Source: an uncultured Rhodopila sp. (GTDB lineage: Bacteria > Pseudomonadota > Alphaproteobacteria > Acetobacterales > Acetobacteraceae). Taken from it: 56,716 nucleotides of DNA. Made by a program: the position numbers and the translations under genes. The stretch is taken from the NCBI RefSeq assembly GCF_903915725.1, contig NZ_CAIWTY010000049.1, forward strand, positions 1 through 56,716, read 5' to 3'. The notes under the pieces are model-generated. The model made no database searches. It saw nothing but the letters and a program-made list of their open reading frames with translations, and was not told where the DNA came from. Shown one piece after another: positions 17,140-26,494 of the stretch. Numbering within the stretch: the first letter of the stretch is position 1; each line of letters opens with the position of its first letter.

Positions 17140-17168
17140 TTGACGGAATATAGTCGAACAGCTATAGG
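17140..17168 (+). promoter_or_regulatory. Promoter with overlapping inverted repeat for toxin-antitoxin operon
   Basis: TTGACG at 17140-17145 and TATAGG at 17163-17168 are 17 bases apart, and the toxin gene ATG follows 14 bases later. The inverted pair TATAG (17149-17153) and CTATA (17162-17166) overlaps the -10 element. This is where an XRE antitoxin would be expected to repress. Confidence 0.5.
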
Positions 17169-17182
17169 AAAGGAGAGGTTGG

Positions 17183-17641
17183 ATGACGTCGCGGGCAAGT
17201 GGCGATCTGAAAGAGGTGATCTTTATCAACGAGGCAGCCGCCCGGGATTACGGCGCCCTGCCACCCGACGTGCGGGAGGCGGCGGATGCCAGGACGACGG
17301 TTTTACAGAACGGCGGCAGGTTGCCGGCGAAACAAGTGCGGGATTTGCGGGGTTCGTTGTTCGGGATCTCGGAGATCCGGATCTTCTACGATGACGACAC
17401 GTATCGGGTTTACTTCGCGGCGGAGTATGCGGAAGCGATCTACATCCTTGACGCCGGCATCAAGAAGTCGCCGCGGGACAGCGACATGCCGCGCTGGCAG
17501 ATCGATCGTCTGGTGGCGCGGAAACAGAAGGCTGACCACCACTACCTTGAGAACCGGCTGGCCCTGCGGCGGCGGGCGGAGGAGCGGCTGATGGTGCGGC
17601 AAGGCACGGACAATGGTCTAAGCGGCGATTTGGCCTGGTGA
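17183..17641 (+). CDS. RelE/HigB-like (Gp49 family) toxin
   Basis: This 152-residue protein has the pattern of phage Gp49-like/HigB toxins: a helical N terminus, then LRGSLFGISEIRIFYDDDTYRVYFAAEY, the beta-sheet core of RelE-fold mRNA interferases, and a basic helix. Toxins of this class precede their antitoxin, as here. The C-terminal 40 residues are longer than usual. The gene has an AGGAGAGG ribosome site, and its end overlaps the antitoxin start (GTGA). Confidence 0.8.
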   Translation: MTSRASGDLKEVIFINEAAARDYGALPPDVREAADARTTVLQNGGRLPAKQVRDLRGSLFGISEIRIFYDDDTYRVYFAAEYAEAIYILDAGIKKSPRDSDMPRWQIDRLVARKQKADHHYLENRLALRRRAEERLMVRQGTDNGLSGDLAW

Positions 17642-18015
17642 CAACGATTGCGATGAAGGCAAGTGGCATGACTGAAAACTGGCACGACGATCCATTGGAA
17701 AACACCGCCCCCGTTGTCGGCAGTGGCGACTTCCTGCGGGACCGCGGCTACGCCGATGCGGACGAGGCCCGGGTGAAGTTCTACCTGGCGAACCGGATTG
17801 CGCTGCTGATCGAAGACCAGGGCCTGCGGCAGACTGACGTCTGCGATCGCACCGGGCTGAAACAGCCTGACGTGTCCCGGATCGTCAACGGCACGGTCTC
17901 CGGCTTCTCGGTCTGGCGGCTTCTGCAGGTGCTGAAGGGTCTCGGGCAGAAGGTGACGATTTCGGTCCAGGCGCCCGGCCAGGAGCGCACGCCGCCCCTT
18001 GCCATGGCGCTTTAG
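17638..18015 (+). CDS. XRE-family antitoxin
   Basis: The 125-residue protein has a helix-turn-helix domain at about residues 60-110 (IEDQGLRQTDVCDRTGLKQPDVSRIVNG), the pattern of HigA/XRE antitoxins that bind their own promoter. The GTG at 17638 overlaps the toxin stop. The stop codon at 18013-18015 overlaps the end of folC on the other strand. Downstream in-frame ATGs at 17653 and 17668 are possible alternative starts. Confidence 0.8.
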   Translation: MTTIAMKASGMTENWHDDPLENTAPVVGSGDFLRDRGYADADEARVKFYLANRIALLIEDQGLRQTDVCDRTGLKQPDVSRIVNGTVSGFSVWRLLQVLKGLGQKVTISVQAPGQERTPPLAMAL

Positions 18016-19271
18016 CCGGCGTCAAGCTTCAGGATTTCGCCCGCCAAATAGAGGCTGCCGCAGATCAGCACGCGGGCCGGTTCGCCAGTCCGGGGAATCG
18101 CACGCAGCGCATCCGCCACGCGCGGTCCCGGCCGGGCGACACCGCCGGAGGCCGCGACGATCGCCTCCACCGGCAGGGCGGCGTGCTGGTTCGGCTCCCG
18201 CACCGCCCAGACAGTCGCGGCCAGAGGCAGCAGCGGCCGCAAAAACTCCGTCGAATCCTTCGCCTGCTTCATCCCCACCACCAGATGCACCGGCCGATCG
18301 GCCCAGCCGCGGAGATGTTCGGCGAGGACGATGCCGGCGCCCGGGTTGTGGCCGCCGTCGAGCCAGAGTTCCCAGTCCGGCGGCAGCAGGCGGGCGAGAT
18401 GGCCGTCCAGGCGCTGCAGCCGGGCGGGCCACTCCGTCGCGGCGACTCCGGCCGGGTGGTGCGGCAGGCGGGCAGCGCGCAGGGCGGTGATGGCGATACC
18501 GGCGTTGTCGTGCTGGAACAGGCCGGGCAGCGACGGGGCCGGCAGCTCGATCGTCCCGCTCCGGTCGCTGTAGGACAGGCCGGACGCGGCCGCCGCTATG
18601 TCCCAGTCCCGGCCGCGCAGCAGCACCGGCGCTTCGACGTCTTGGGCGCGATCCAACAGAATGCGCGTCACCTCCGGCGTTTGCGCGCCGATGGCGACCG
18701 GCACGCCGGGCTTCATGATCCCCGCCTTCTCCCCGGCGATGGTCTCCACCGCCGAACCCAGCAGTTCGCGGTGATCGAGCGAGATCGAGGTGATCGCGCA
18801 GGCGGCCGGCGCATCGATGACGTTGGTGGCGTCGCCGCGGCCGCCAAGCCCGACCTCCAGGACGCAGATGTCGGCTTGTGTTGCCGCAAACAGGTCGAAG
18901 GCGGTGGCGGTGATCACCTCGAACACGGTTATCGGCGCGTTGTTGTTGACACGCTCGATCCGTTCCATCGCGGCGATCAGGCGGTCCTGCTCGACCAGGC
19001 GGCCGGCGATGCGGATGCGTTCGTTGAACTGCACCAGATGCGGGGAGGTGTAGACATGCACGCGCTGTCCGGCCGCCTCCGCCATCGCGCGGATGAAGGC
19101 GCAGGTGCTGCCCTTGCCGTTGGTGCCGGCGACATGGATCACCGGCGGCAGGCGCTTCTCCGGGTGTCCCAGGCTGGCCAGCAAATCGCGCAGGCGGTCC
19201 AGGCTGAGGTCGATCAGCCTTGGATGCAGTCGCTCGAGGCGGGCGGCGATCTGGTCGATGGCGTCTGTCAC
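18012..19271 (-). CDS. folC: Dihydrofolate synthase / folylpolyglutamate synthase
   Basis: FolC joins glutamate to dihydropteroate and extends folate polyglutamates. The 419-residue protein has the Mur-ligase ATP loop HVAGTNGKGST at residues 46-56, then the conserved YTSPHL and FNERIRI. A later ITSISLDHRELLG block matches the family. It follows accD directly (GTGA overlap), the accD-folC order common in alphaproteobacteria. It converges with the antitoxin gene with a four-base overlap. Confidence 0.95.
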   Translation of the reverse strand: MTDAIDQIAARLERLHPRLIDLSLDRLRDLLASLGHPEKRLPPVIHVAGTNGKGSTCAFIRAMAEAAGQRVHVYTSPHLVQFNERIRIAGRLVEQDRLIAAMERIERVNNNAPITVFEVITATAFDLFAATQADICVLEVGLGGRGDATNVIDAPAACAITSISLDHRELLGSAVETIAGEKAGIMKPGVPVAIGAQTPEVTRILLDRAQDVEAPVLLRGRDWDIAAAASGLSYSDRSGTIELPAPSLPGLFQHDNAGIAITALRAARLPHHPAGVAATEWPARLQRLDGHLARLLPPDWELWLDGGHNPGAGIVLAEHLRGWADRPVHLVVGMKQAKDSTEFLRPLLPLAATVWAVREPNQHAALPVEAIVAASGGVARPGPRVADALRAIPRTGEPARVLICGSLYLAGEILKLDAG

Positions 19272-20134
19272 GCGGCCGCCTGAATGTCCTTCACGCTCAG
19301 CAGGCTGATGATGCGGGCGAGGGTGGCTTTCAGGTCGCTGCGCTTGACCACCATGTCGATGATGCCATGCTCCAAAAGGTATTCGGCGCGCTGGAAGCCC
19401 TCGGGCAGGATTTCGCGCACGGTCTGTTCGATGACGCGGGCGCCGGCAAAGCCGATCATGGCGCCGGGTTCGGCGATCTGGATGTCGCCGAGCATAGCGA
19501 AACTGGCGGTGACGCCGCCGGTCGTCGGATCGGTCAGCACGACGATGAAGGGCAGGCCGGCGTCCTTCACCAGGCGGGTGGCGATGACGGTGCGCGGCAT
19601 CTGCATCAGGCTGACGGCACCCTCTTGCATGCGCGCGCCGCCGGAGGCCGTGAAGACGATCAGCGGCACCTGCTGCAGCACCGCGAGGCGAGCGGCGGCG
19701 ACGATGGCGTCACCCACTCCGGCGCCCATGGAGCCGCCGATGAAGCCGAACTCCATGACTGCGACGACGGCTTTCTCGCCGTCGATGGCGCCGTGCGCCA
19801 CGGCGATGGCGTCATCCATCTGGTTGAGCTCCCGCGCCTCCTTCAGCCGATCGGCGTAGCGCTTGGTGTCGCGGAATTTGAGGGGATCGGCGACGGGCTT
19901 GGGGAGTTCGATGCGGGTGAAGGCATCGGCGTCGAACGTCCATTCCAGCCGCTCGGTCGAACTGGTCCGCATGTGGTGGCCGCAGTTGCTGCACACCTTG
20001 AGGCTGGCGGTCAGATCGCGGTGGAAGATCATCTGCTGGCAGGCCGGGCACTGGTGCCAGAGGTTGTCCGGCACCGACGAGCGGGTGAACAGGGTGCGGA
20101 TCTTGGGGCGGACGTATTCGGTGAGCCAACTCAT
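19268..20134 (-). CDS. accD: Acetyl-CoA carboxylase carboxyltransferase subunit beta
   Basis: AccD forms the carboxyltransferase with AccA and makes malonyl-CoA for fatty-acid synthesis. The 288-residue product has the N-terminal zinc ribbon (Cys29, Cys32, Cys48, Cys51). The crotonase-fold core contains ASGGARMQEG and the LTDPTTGGVTASFAMLGD block. The start at 20134 (MSWLTEYVRPK) is the usual N terminus. An in-frame extension to 20314 runs into a REP-like element and is rejected. Confidence 0.96.
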   Translation of the reverse strand: MSWLTEYVRPKIRTLFTRSSVPDNLWHQCPACQQMIFHRDLTASLKVCSNCGHHMRTSSTERLEWTFDADAFTRIELPKPVADPLKFRDTKRYADRLKEARELNQMDDAIAVAHGAIDGEKAVVAVMEFGFIGGSMGAGVGDAIVAAARLAVLQQVPLIVFTASGGARMQEGAVSLMQMPRTVIATRLVKDAGLPFIVVLTDPTTGGVTASFAMLGDIQIAEPGAMIGFAGARVIEQTVREILPEGFQRAEYLLEHGIIDMVVKRSDLKATLARIISLLSVKDIQAAA

Positions 20135-20235
20135 GCGGCAGCAGATAGCGGGGGCGCGGCCCGGGGGCAAGGAGGGTTGATCGGGGATGATACCAATCCG
20201 CTTTGAGTTTGACACATAGGCTCGGCCGCCTCCAA

Positions 20236-20318
20236 CGTCATGGCGGGCGCAGGCCCGCCATCCACGCCTGTGTTCACGCAAGTGAAAGGCGTGGATGCCG
20301 ACCTTCGTCGGCATGACG
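20236..20318. repeat. REP-like composite palindrome (family A)
   Basis: CGTCATGGCGGGC...GCCCGCCATCCACGCC at the left is mirrored by GGCGTGGATGCCGACCTTCGTCGGCATGACG at the right, with a short loop between. It is nearly identical over its right half to 3954-3988. It lies upstream of accD. No gene is visible between 20135 and 20414. Confidence 0.8.
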
Positions 20319-20414
20319 AGGCGGCGCGGCCGGAGAGTCGCCGTCGCGGCTGACTGGTGTGAGACGGTTGGCGCGGCCGGCTCGGCGGATTACGAAATTG
20401 CGCGGGAGGTGGGG

Positions 20415-20633
20415 ATGGTGAACGAGGACCTGAAAGGCTGTTCGGTCGCCGACGTGCTGGAACGCCTGGAAAAGCGCAAGATCGGCCACCGCGCGGCGAT
20501 GGAGTGGTGCAATGTGTCCGCCTATGCCGATCTGGTGGAGATCATGCACGCCAATGGCCGGCTGATGCCGGGGCACCAGCCGATGAAGGTTTTGCCGGAG
20601 ACGCGGGCGCTGGTGCGGTCGATTTTCCGGTGA
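20415..20633 (+). CDS. Small unknown protein
   Basis: This 72-residue soluble protein has a predicted helical character and the segment EDLKGCSVADVLERLEKRKIGHRAAMEWCNV. A GGGAGG ribosome site precedes the ATG at 20415. The upstream part of the open frame overlaps the REP-like element and is ignored. It converges with the LysR gene and has no recognised family. Confidence 0.5.
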   Translation: MVNEDLKGCSVADVLERLEKRKIGHRAAMEWCNVSAYADLVEIMHANGRLMPGHQPMKVLPETRALVRSIFR

Positions 20634-20641
20634 TCCCGTCG

Positions 20642-21625
20642 CTATAAGGCTCGTGCACCGAAAACGGCGTCCGCGCCGCCGCCTGAAGTAAGGGTGGCTT
20701 CGGCATCGAGCCGGGCAAAATCGATACTGATCTTAAGTTCTCTGGCCAGCCAATCGACGAACTCGACGATCGACTTCGAATAACGTTTCGCCCGCGGGAA
20801 CACCAACCAATGGCCGGTATAGGTGACGTCCTCGCAGATCCCCTTGAGCGGCCGCACGAGCCGCCCGGATGCCAGCTCGCGCTCAGCCAGCAGCATTGAT
20901 TCGAGTGCAACGCCGAGTCCGTCGGCCGCCGCGCTCAAGGATAGAAAGCTGCGGTCGAACCGGGGGCCGTGCGGCTCAGGCGCGAGCAAGCCGTTCGCTG
21001 AAAACCACGTCGGCCAGCGCACTTTTTTGACCTCGCTCTCGATGAGCGTCTCGCTCAGCAGACTCTGCGCGGTACGGATCCGGGCTGCCAGTTCAGGCGC
21101 ACAGAGCGGGGTTACCACTTCGGTCCCGAGCGGCAGGACCACGACACCCTGTTGTCCCGACGTGCCATAGAGGTACGACGGCGATGCGCCATAGACGATG
21201 TCCGCATCGAACCTGTCATCAACGAAGCGGGTGTAGTTGGTGTCGGCAACGATACGTACTTCCAGTCGGTTCGTTTCGACCAGCAGCTTGCGCAGGCGTG
21301 GCACCAGCCACTGTGCAGCGAAGCTCGGCGCGCAGTGCAGCCGCAGAAACCGCGGCCCGTGCGCCGAGATGTTGCCGATACCAAGCTGCAATTCGCCGAA
21401 GCCGCGTTCGACGTGATGCATCAGCGTTTCGCCCTCGCCGGTCAGCCGGATCGAGCGGCCGTCGCGCACGAACAGCGTCGTGCCCAGCATCTGCTCCAAC
21501 CCGCGGATTGCGTGGCTGACCGCGCTCGGTGTCAGGCTCAGGTCCGCGGCGGCGGCCCGAAACGAGCCGGTCCGCGTCACCGATTCAAAGGCGCGCAGCG
21601 CCGAAAGCGGCAGATAGCGGGACAT
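20642..21625 (-). CDS. LysR-family transcriptional regulator (GcvA-like)
   Basis: This 327-residue regulator has an N-terminal winged helix-turn-helix (residues 5-65, SFRAAAADLSLTPSAVSHAIRGLEQ) and a C-terminal effector-binding domain. The RYLPLSALRAFE start and the HAPSLAV-like region (LRLHCAPSFAAQWLVPRL) are typical of the GcvA/AmpR branch. It is divergent from the SDR-transketolase-TRAP operon with 105 bases between. It is therefore the likely regulator of that operon, responding to its substrate or an intermediate. Confidence 0.92.
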   Translation of the reverse strand: MSRYLPLSALRAFESVTRTGSFRAAAADLSLTPSAVSHAIRGLEQMLGTTLFVRDGRSIRLTGEGETLMHHVERGFGELQLGIGNISAHGPRFLRLHCAPSFAAQWLVPRLRKLLVETNRLEVRIVADTNYTRFVDDRFDADIVYGASPSYLYGTSGQQGVVVLPLGTEVVTPLCAPELAARIRTAQSLLSETLIESEVKKVRWPTWFSANGLLAPEPHGPRFDRSFLSLSAAADGLGVALESMLLAERELASGRLVRPLKGICEDVTYTGHWLVFPRAKRYSKSIVEFVDWLARELKISIDFARLDAEATLTSGGGADAVFGARAL

Positions 21626-21730
21626 TGGCGAATGATGAACTCAGGTCTCCCATAGGTGCAAATTTCTCGCTTGTCGTCAACCCGTGGCTGCGGCAAACCC
21701 GATAGCAACAGACAAGCAGGAGGAAACAGC

Positions 21731-22480
21731 ATGCTTCTTAAAGACAAAGTCGCCGTCATTTCCGGGGCCGCCAGTCCTCGCGGCATTGGTCTCGCGACCG
21801 CGAAGCTTTTTGCTCAACACGGGGCTACAGTCGCTATTCTTGATCTTGACGAAGCGGGCGCGCAACGAGCCGCCGCGGAACTCGGTCCCCAGCATCGCGG
21901 TTTTATTTGCAACGTTGCCGATCGGCAGAGTTGCCGGGACGCGGCGCGGGCGGTGCTGGAGGCTTTCGGCAAGGCCGATATCCTGCTCGCCAATGCCGGC
22001 ATCACCCAGCCGCTGAAGTTCATGGACATTTCGACGGAGAACTGGAATAAGGTGCTGGACGTCAATCTGGGCGGCGTTTTCTACCTCAGCCAGGCGTTCG
22101 TGCCGCACATGCGGGAGCGTAGGCAGGGCTCCATCGTCTGCATGTCGTCGGTCTCCGCCCAGCGCGGCGGCGGCATTTTCGGCGGCCCGCATTATTCGGC
22201 AGCCAAGGCCGGGGTGCTCGGCCTCGCCAAGGCGATGGCGCGGGAACTCGGCCCCGACAATGTCCGCATCAACTGCGTCACCCCCGGCATGATCCAGACC
22301 GACATCACCGGCGGCAAACTGACCGACGAATTGCGGGCGGAAATCACCAAGGGCATCCCGCTCAACCGGCTTGGCAATGCCGAGGATGTCGCCGGCGCTT
22401 ACCTGTTCCTCGCCTCCGACCTGTCTTCGTACATCACCGGCGCGGTCATCGACGTCAACGGCGGCATGCTGATCCACTGA
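21731..22480 (+). CDS. Short-chain dehydrogenase/reductase
   Basis: This 249-residue classical SDR oxidises or reduces an alcohol or sugar with NAD(P). The cofactor motif SGAASPRGIG is at residues 11-20, NAG at 88-90, and the catalytic Ser142-Tyr155-Lys159. The ATG at 21731 has an AGGAGG site; the longer in-frame extension to 21656 would cover the promoter region. It is the first gene of a catabolic operon with a split transketolase and a TRAP transporter, suggesting polyol, sugar or sugar-acid oxidation. Confidence 0.9.
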   Translation: MLLKDKVAVISGAASPRGIGLATAKLFAQHGATVAILDLDEAGAQRAAAELGPQHRGFICNVADRQSCRDAARAVLEAFGKADILLANAGITQPLKFMDISTENWNKVLDVNLGGVFYLSQAFVPHMRERRQGSIVCMSSVSAQRGGGIFGGPHYSAAKAGVLGLAKAMARELGPDNVRINCVTPGMIQTDITGGKLTDELRAEITKGIPLNRLGNAEDVAGAYLFLASDLSSYITGAVIDVNGGMLIH

Positions 22481-22499
22481 TCAAAGGCAGACCCATGCG

Positions 22500-22600
22500 C
22501 CCCGTGTCATGGCCGGATTTAGTCCGGCCACCCACGACTTGCGGTCGTTTGTCCGGTCAAAGTCGTGGATGGCCGGGCCAAGCCCGGCCACGACACGGGG
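22500..22600. repeat. REP-like composite palindrome (family B)
   Basis: The outer arms CCCCGTGTC and GACACGGGG enclose two inner hairpins, GGCCGGA...TCCGGCC and GGCCGGGC...GCCCGGCC, with CCACGACTT facing AAGTCGTGG. It lies within the operon, between the SDR and transketolase genes, where it may reduce or stabilise downstream mRNA. Confidence 0.8.
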
Positions 22601-22674
22601 GACCGGCCGAGCACCGTCGGCATGACGGGGTGGCGAGGCCGGGGAACCGATAGAAAACCTAGGGAGATTAAAGA

Positions 22675-23526
22675 ATGGAAGCCTCACCTTCGCGCGTCAA
22701 TGCGCCAAGCCTGGCCGAACGCGCCTATCGCATCAGGCGCAATGCATTGCGCATGGGCGAAGTGCAGGGCCAGGGCTACATCGCCCAGGCCCTGGGCGTC
22801 GCGGATGTGCTGGCCGTCGCCTACTTTCACGCCATGCGCTACCACCCGGACGATCCGGAATGGGAAGGCCGCGACCGCTTCCTCCTATCGATCGGCCATT
22901 ACGCTATCGCAGCATATTCGGCGATGATCGAGGCCGGCATCATCCCCGAAGACGAGCTCGAAACCTACGGATCGGATGACAGCCGCCTGCCGATGTCGGG
23001 TATGGCCAGCTACACGCCCGGAATGGAAATCAGCGGTGGCTCGCTCGGCCAGGGTCTGGCGATTGGGGTTGGCTATGCCCTCGGACTCAAGCGCAAGAAG
23101 TCGGACGCATTCGTCTATTGCCTGTTCTCGGACGGCGAATGCGGCGAGGGCGCGGTCTGGGAAGGCGCATCCGGCGCCGGCCATTGGAAGCTGGACAACC
23201 TGATTGGCATTATCGACGTCAACAACCAGCAGGCGGACGGCCCGTCGTCCGAGGTCACCGGAGGACTGGAGCACCTGGCCGACAGATTCACCGCGTTCGG
23301 CTGGCATGCGCAACGGGTCAACGGCAACGACATCGGTGCGTTGGTCAGTGCTTTCGACGCGGCGCGGTCGCTACGTGAGCCGATGCCGCGCGTCATCATC
23401 TGCGACACCAGGATGGCCAAGGGCGTGCCTTTCCTCGAACAACGGGAGCGCAATCACTTCCTGCGCGTCGATGCGGATGAATGGCAACAGGCGCTGGCTG
23501 TACTTGAGGAAGGGAGGACCGCATGA
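22675..23526 (+). CDS. Transketolase, N-terminal (ThDP-binding) subunit
   Basis: This 283-residue protein corresponds to the ThDP diphosphate-binding half of transketolase. It has the GDG-type motif SDGECGEGAVWEGASGAG near residue 147 ending in NN (DVNNQQADG). The partner gene follows with a four-base overlap. Split transketolases with two subunits occur in many bacteria and often act on unusual sugars. Here the pair belongs to the TRAP/dehydrogenase operon rather than the Calvin cycle. Confidence 0.93.
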   Translation: MEASPSRVNAPSLAERAYRIRRNALRMGEVQGQGYIAQALGVADVLAVAYFHAMRYHPDDPEWEGRDRFLLSIGHYAIAAYSAMIEAGIIPEDELETYGSDDSRLPMSGMASYTPGMEISGGSLGQGLAIGVGYALGLKRKKSDAFVYCLFSDGECGEGAVWEGASGAGHWKLDNLIGIIDVNNQQADGPSSEVTGGLEHLADRFTAFGWHAQRVNGNDIGALVSAFDAARSLREPMPRVIICDTRMAKGVPFLEQRERNHFLRVDADEWQQALAVLEEGRTA

Positions 23527-24572
23527 TGCGAAACAAATACGCGCGGCCGGTTCGGCTGACGGAGCAGGGGGAAGGCGGCCAGGGCGGCGCCTCGCGCCTG
23601 ACCACATCGGCGATGATTGCCTCGCTCGCCGCACCGGGGCAGCGCACGAAACCGGCGCCGTTCGGCCAGGCGTTGCTGGCGCTGGCGGAAACCCGGCCCG
23701 ACCTTCTCGGTCTGTCTGCCGACCTGAGCAAGTACACCGACCTGCACATATTCGCCAAGGCGCATCCAGACCGATTCTACCAGATGGGCATGTCGGAACA
23801 GCTTCTGATGTGCACTGCCGCCGGACTGGCGCGCGAGGGGTTCATGCCGTTCGCCACCACCTATGCGGTGTTCGCCGCCCGGCGTGCCTATGACTTCATT
23901 TGTCTTGCGATCGCCGAGGAGAACCTGAACGTCAAGGTCGTCTGCGCGCTGCCCGGGCTGACCACCGGGTATGGACCGAGCCATCAGGCCACTGAAGATA
24001 TCGCGATCTTCCGCGGCATGCCGAACCTGACCATCGTCGATCCCTGCGATGCACTCGACATCGAGCAGGCCGTGCCGGCCATCGCCGCGCACAGCGGGCC
24101 CGTCTATATGCGCCTGCTGCGCGGCAATGTGCCGATCGTTCTTGATGAGTATGACTACAAGTTTGAGCTGGGCAAGGCGAAGTTGTTGCGCGGCGGCGCG
24201 GATGCGCTGATCATATCGTCCGGCTTCATGACGATGCGGGCGCTGGAGGCTGTCGAGAGTCTGAAGGCGCAACGGATCGATGCCGGCGTGCTGCATGTGC
24301 CGACGATCAAGCCGCTCGACGAAGCAACGATTATCCGCGAGGCCTCCAAGACCGGGCGCATGGTGATCGTCGCGGAAAACCACACCGTCATCGGCGGCCT
24401 GGGCGAAGCCGTTGCCGGTGTCCTGCTGCGTGCCGGCGTCACGCCCGCCTTCCGTCAGATCGGCTTGCCCGACGAGTTCCTCGACGCCGGGGCGCTGCCG
24501 ACGTTGCACGATCGCTACGGGATCTCGACGGCGGCGATGTCGAAGAGCATCAAACGGTGGCTGGCGGCATGA
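23523..24572 (+). CDS. Transketolase, C-terminal subunit
   Basis: The 349-residue protein matches the pyrimidine-binding and C-terminal domains of transketolase, with the KYTDLHIFAKAHPDRFYQMGMSEQ region carrying the catalytic Glu. Later motifs are PGLTTGYGPSHQATEDIAIFR and the C-terminal ENHTVIGGLGEAV. It is coupled to the N-terminal subunit and to the following dehydrogenase by overlapping stop and start codons. A 40-residue N-terminal extension precedes the usual start of the subunit. Confidence 0.92.
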   Translation: MMRNKYARPVRLTEQGEGGQGGASRLTTSAMIASLAAPGQRTKPAPFGQALLALAETRPDLLGLSADLSKYTDLHIFAKAHPDRFYQMGMSEQLLMCTAAGLAREGFMPFATTYAVFAARRAYDFICLAIAEENLNVKVVCALPGLTTGYGPSHQATEDIAIFRGMPNLTIVDPCDALDIEQAVPAIAAHSGPVYMRLLRGNVPIVLDEYDYKFELGKAKLLRGGADALIISSGFMTMRALEAVESLKAQRIDAGVLHVPTIKPLDEATIIREASKTGRMVIVAENHTVIGGLGEAVAGVLLRAGVTPAFRQIGLPDEFLDAGALPTLHDRYGISTAAMSKSIKRWLAA

Positions 24573-25453
24573 CGACCGTCGGCTTCGTCGGTCTCGGTGC
24601 GATGGGATTGCCAATGGCGCGCAACCTCGTCGCGCGCGGCTTTTACGTCCGCGGCTTCGACATGCGGCGGGAGGCGTCCGTGGCGCTCGTCGCAGCGGGT
24701 GGTTCGGCTGCTGCCTCCGCCCGCGAGGCGGCCAGCGGCGCCGGGCTGTTGGTGTTGATGGTGGTGAATGCCGCGCAGGCGGAACAGGTGCTGTTCGCCG
24801 GTGGAGCGTTGGAAGCGCTGCCACAGGGCGGCATCGTCGCCCTGATGGCCACCTGCCCGCCGGGTTCGGTGGAGCACTTGTCCGAGCGGGTATTGGCGGC
24901 CGGCCGGCGCTTTCTAGACTCGCCGGTTTCCGGCGGCGTGGCCGGGGCCAAAGGTGCGTCTCTGACGATCATGGCGGCCGGTCCGTCCGCCACCTTCGCC
25001 GCCGCGAAACCGGTGCTGGAGGCGCTCGGTGACAAGATCTTCCATGTCGGGGAGCGTCCGGGACAGGGCGCTGTGGTCAAGACCGTCAACCAGTTGCTCT
25101 GCGGTGTGCACATCGCCGTTGTCGCGGAGGCATTCTCGCTCGCCGCCCGCGTCGGCGTGGACCGGAACGTGATGCTCCGCATTCTAAGCGGCTCTTCGGC
25201 GTCCAGTTGGATGCTGCAGGATCGCGGCCCGCGCATGCTCCAGGCGAACCCGGAGGTCACCAGCGCGGTGGACATCTTCGTCAAGGACCTTGGCATCGTG
25301 CTGGAGGCCGGACGCGAGACCAAGGCGGCGTTGCCCTTCGCCGCACTGGCGCACCAGCTTTTCCTTGCCACGTCGGGCCGCGGTGACGGCGCGGCGGACG
25401 ACAGCCAGGTTATTCGCAGCTACTTCGCACTGAACGGCCAGTCGCCGCCGTAA
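24569..25453 (+). CDS. NAD(P)-dependent 3-hydroxyisobutyrate/tartronate-semialdehyde-type dehydrogenase
   Basis: This beta-hydroxyacid dehydrogenase of 294 residues has the Rossmann motif GLGAMG at residues 8-13. The substrate-binding segment DSPVSGGVAGA is near 118-128, and the catalytic Lys is in VVKTVNQLL. The family includes 3-hydroxyisobutyrate, tartronate semialdehyde and L-threonate dehydrogenases, so the substrate cannot be fixed. The ATG overlaps the transketolase stop (ATGA). Confidence 0.9.
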   Translation: MTTVGFVGLGAMGLPMARNLVARGFYVRGFDMRREASVALVAAGGSAAASAREAASGAGLLVLMVVNAAQAEQVLFAGGALEALPQGGIVALMATCPPGSVEHLSERVLAAGRRFLDSPVSGGVAGAKGASLTIMAAGPSATFAAAKPVLEALGDKIFHVGERPGQGAVVKTVNQLLCGVHIAVVAEAFSLAARVGVDRNVMLRILSGSSASSWMLQDRGPRMLQANPEVTSAVDIFVKDLGIVLEAGRETKAALPFAALAHQLFLATSGRGDGAADDSQVIRSYFALNGQSPP

Positions 25454-25477
25454 CAACCATAGTTTGGGAGAGAAACA

Positions 25478-26494
25478 ATGACCAGCAAAGGTTTCACACG
25501 ACGCAGCATCGTTGCCGCGGGCGCCGCTCTGCCGTTGATCGGCACTCTGCGCCGCCCGGCTTTCGCGGCCGACTTCAACTACAAGATGGCGACCGGCCAG
25601 GACCCGACGCATCCGATCAATACCCGGGCGCAGGAAGCCATCGACCGCATCCGTGAGGCCACCAAAGGCCGTGTTGAAATCAAGCTTTTTCCTGCCAACC
25701 AGCTTGGTTCCGACACCGATCTGCTGTCCCAGGTGCGCAGTGGGGGCGTCGAGTTCTTCAATCTGTCAACCTCCATCCTGGCGACGCTGGTCCCGGCCGC
25801 GAGCATTCCCAATGTCGGCTTCGCCTTTACCGATTACGACGCGGTATGGAAGGCGATGGATGGCGGTCTCGGCGACTATGTTCGGGCCCAAATAACCAAG
25901 AGCGGCATCATTTCCGTCTGCAAGGCGCAGGACAACGGATTCCGCAACATCACCACGTCCACCCGGCCGATCGCGACCCCGGACGACCTGAAGGGTTTCA
26001 AGATTCGTGTCCCGCCCGCACCGATCCTGACCTCGCTGTTCACCGCGCTCGGCGCCGGGCCGACGCCGATCAACTTCAGCGAACTGTATTCGGCGTTGCA
26101 GACGCATATTGTCGAGGGCCAGGAGAATCCGCTCGCCATCATCGCCACCACGCGCCTGTACTAAGTGCAGAAATACTGCAGTATGACCGGCCATGTCTGG
26201 GACGGCTACTGGCTGCTGGGCAATCGCCGGGCGTGGCAGACGCTGCCGGAAGACCTGCGCGCGATCGTCACGCAGGAGTTCGACAAATCCGCCATGGACC
26301 AGCGCGCGGACGTCGCGAAGCTCAGCGAGAGTCTGCGCCAGGTTCTGACCGCCAAAGGACTGGCGTTTAACGACGTGGACCGGATCAGCTTCCGCGATGC
26401 GCTGCGCAAGACCAGCTTCTACAAGGACTGGCGCGCCAAGTTCGGCGAACAGGCATGGTCGTTGCTGGAGGCTTCGACGGGGGCGCTGGCATGA
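25478..26494 (+). pseudogene. dctP: TRAP transporter solute-binding protein (DctP), interrupted by an in-frame TAA
   Basis: The gene encodes a periplasmic DctP-type binding protein with a Tat-like signal (TRRSIVAAG at residues 7-15, cleavage near PAFA-A). The reading frame is open for 228 codons, then meets TAA at 26162-26164 and continues in the same frame for 110 codons to the proper C terminus. Family members have Glu in the corresponding LYEVQKY motif. Here the codon is TAA, so a single G-to-T change would restore GAA. Splitting it into two genes would separate halves of one domain. Restart at GTG 26165 cannot give a functional binding protein. Confidence 0.8.

Noticed and set aside
26165..26494. 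A separate 109-residue gene after the dctP stop
   Set aside because: It aligns with the C-terminal third of the DctP family in the same frame, so it is the rest of one interrupted gene.
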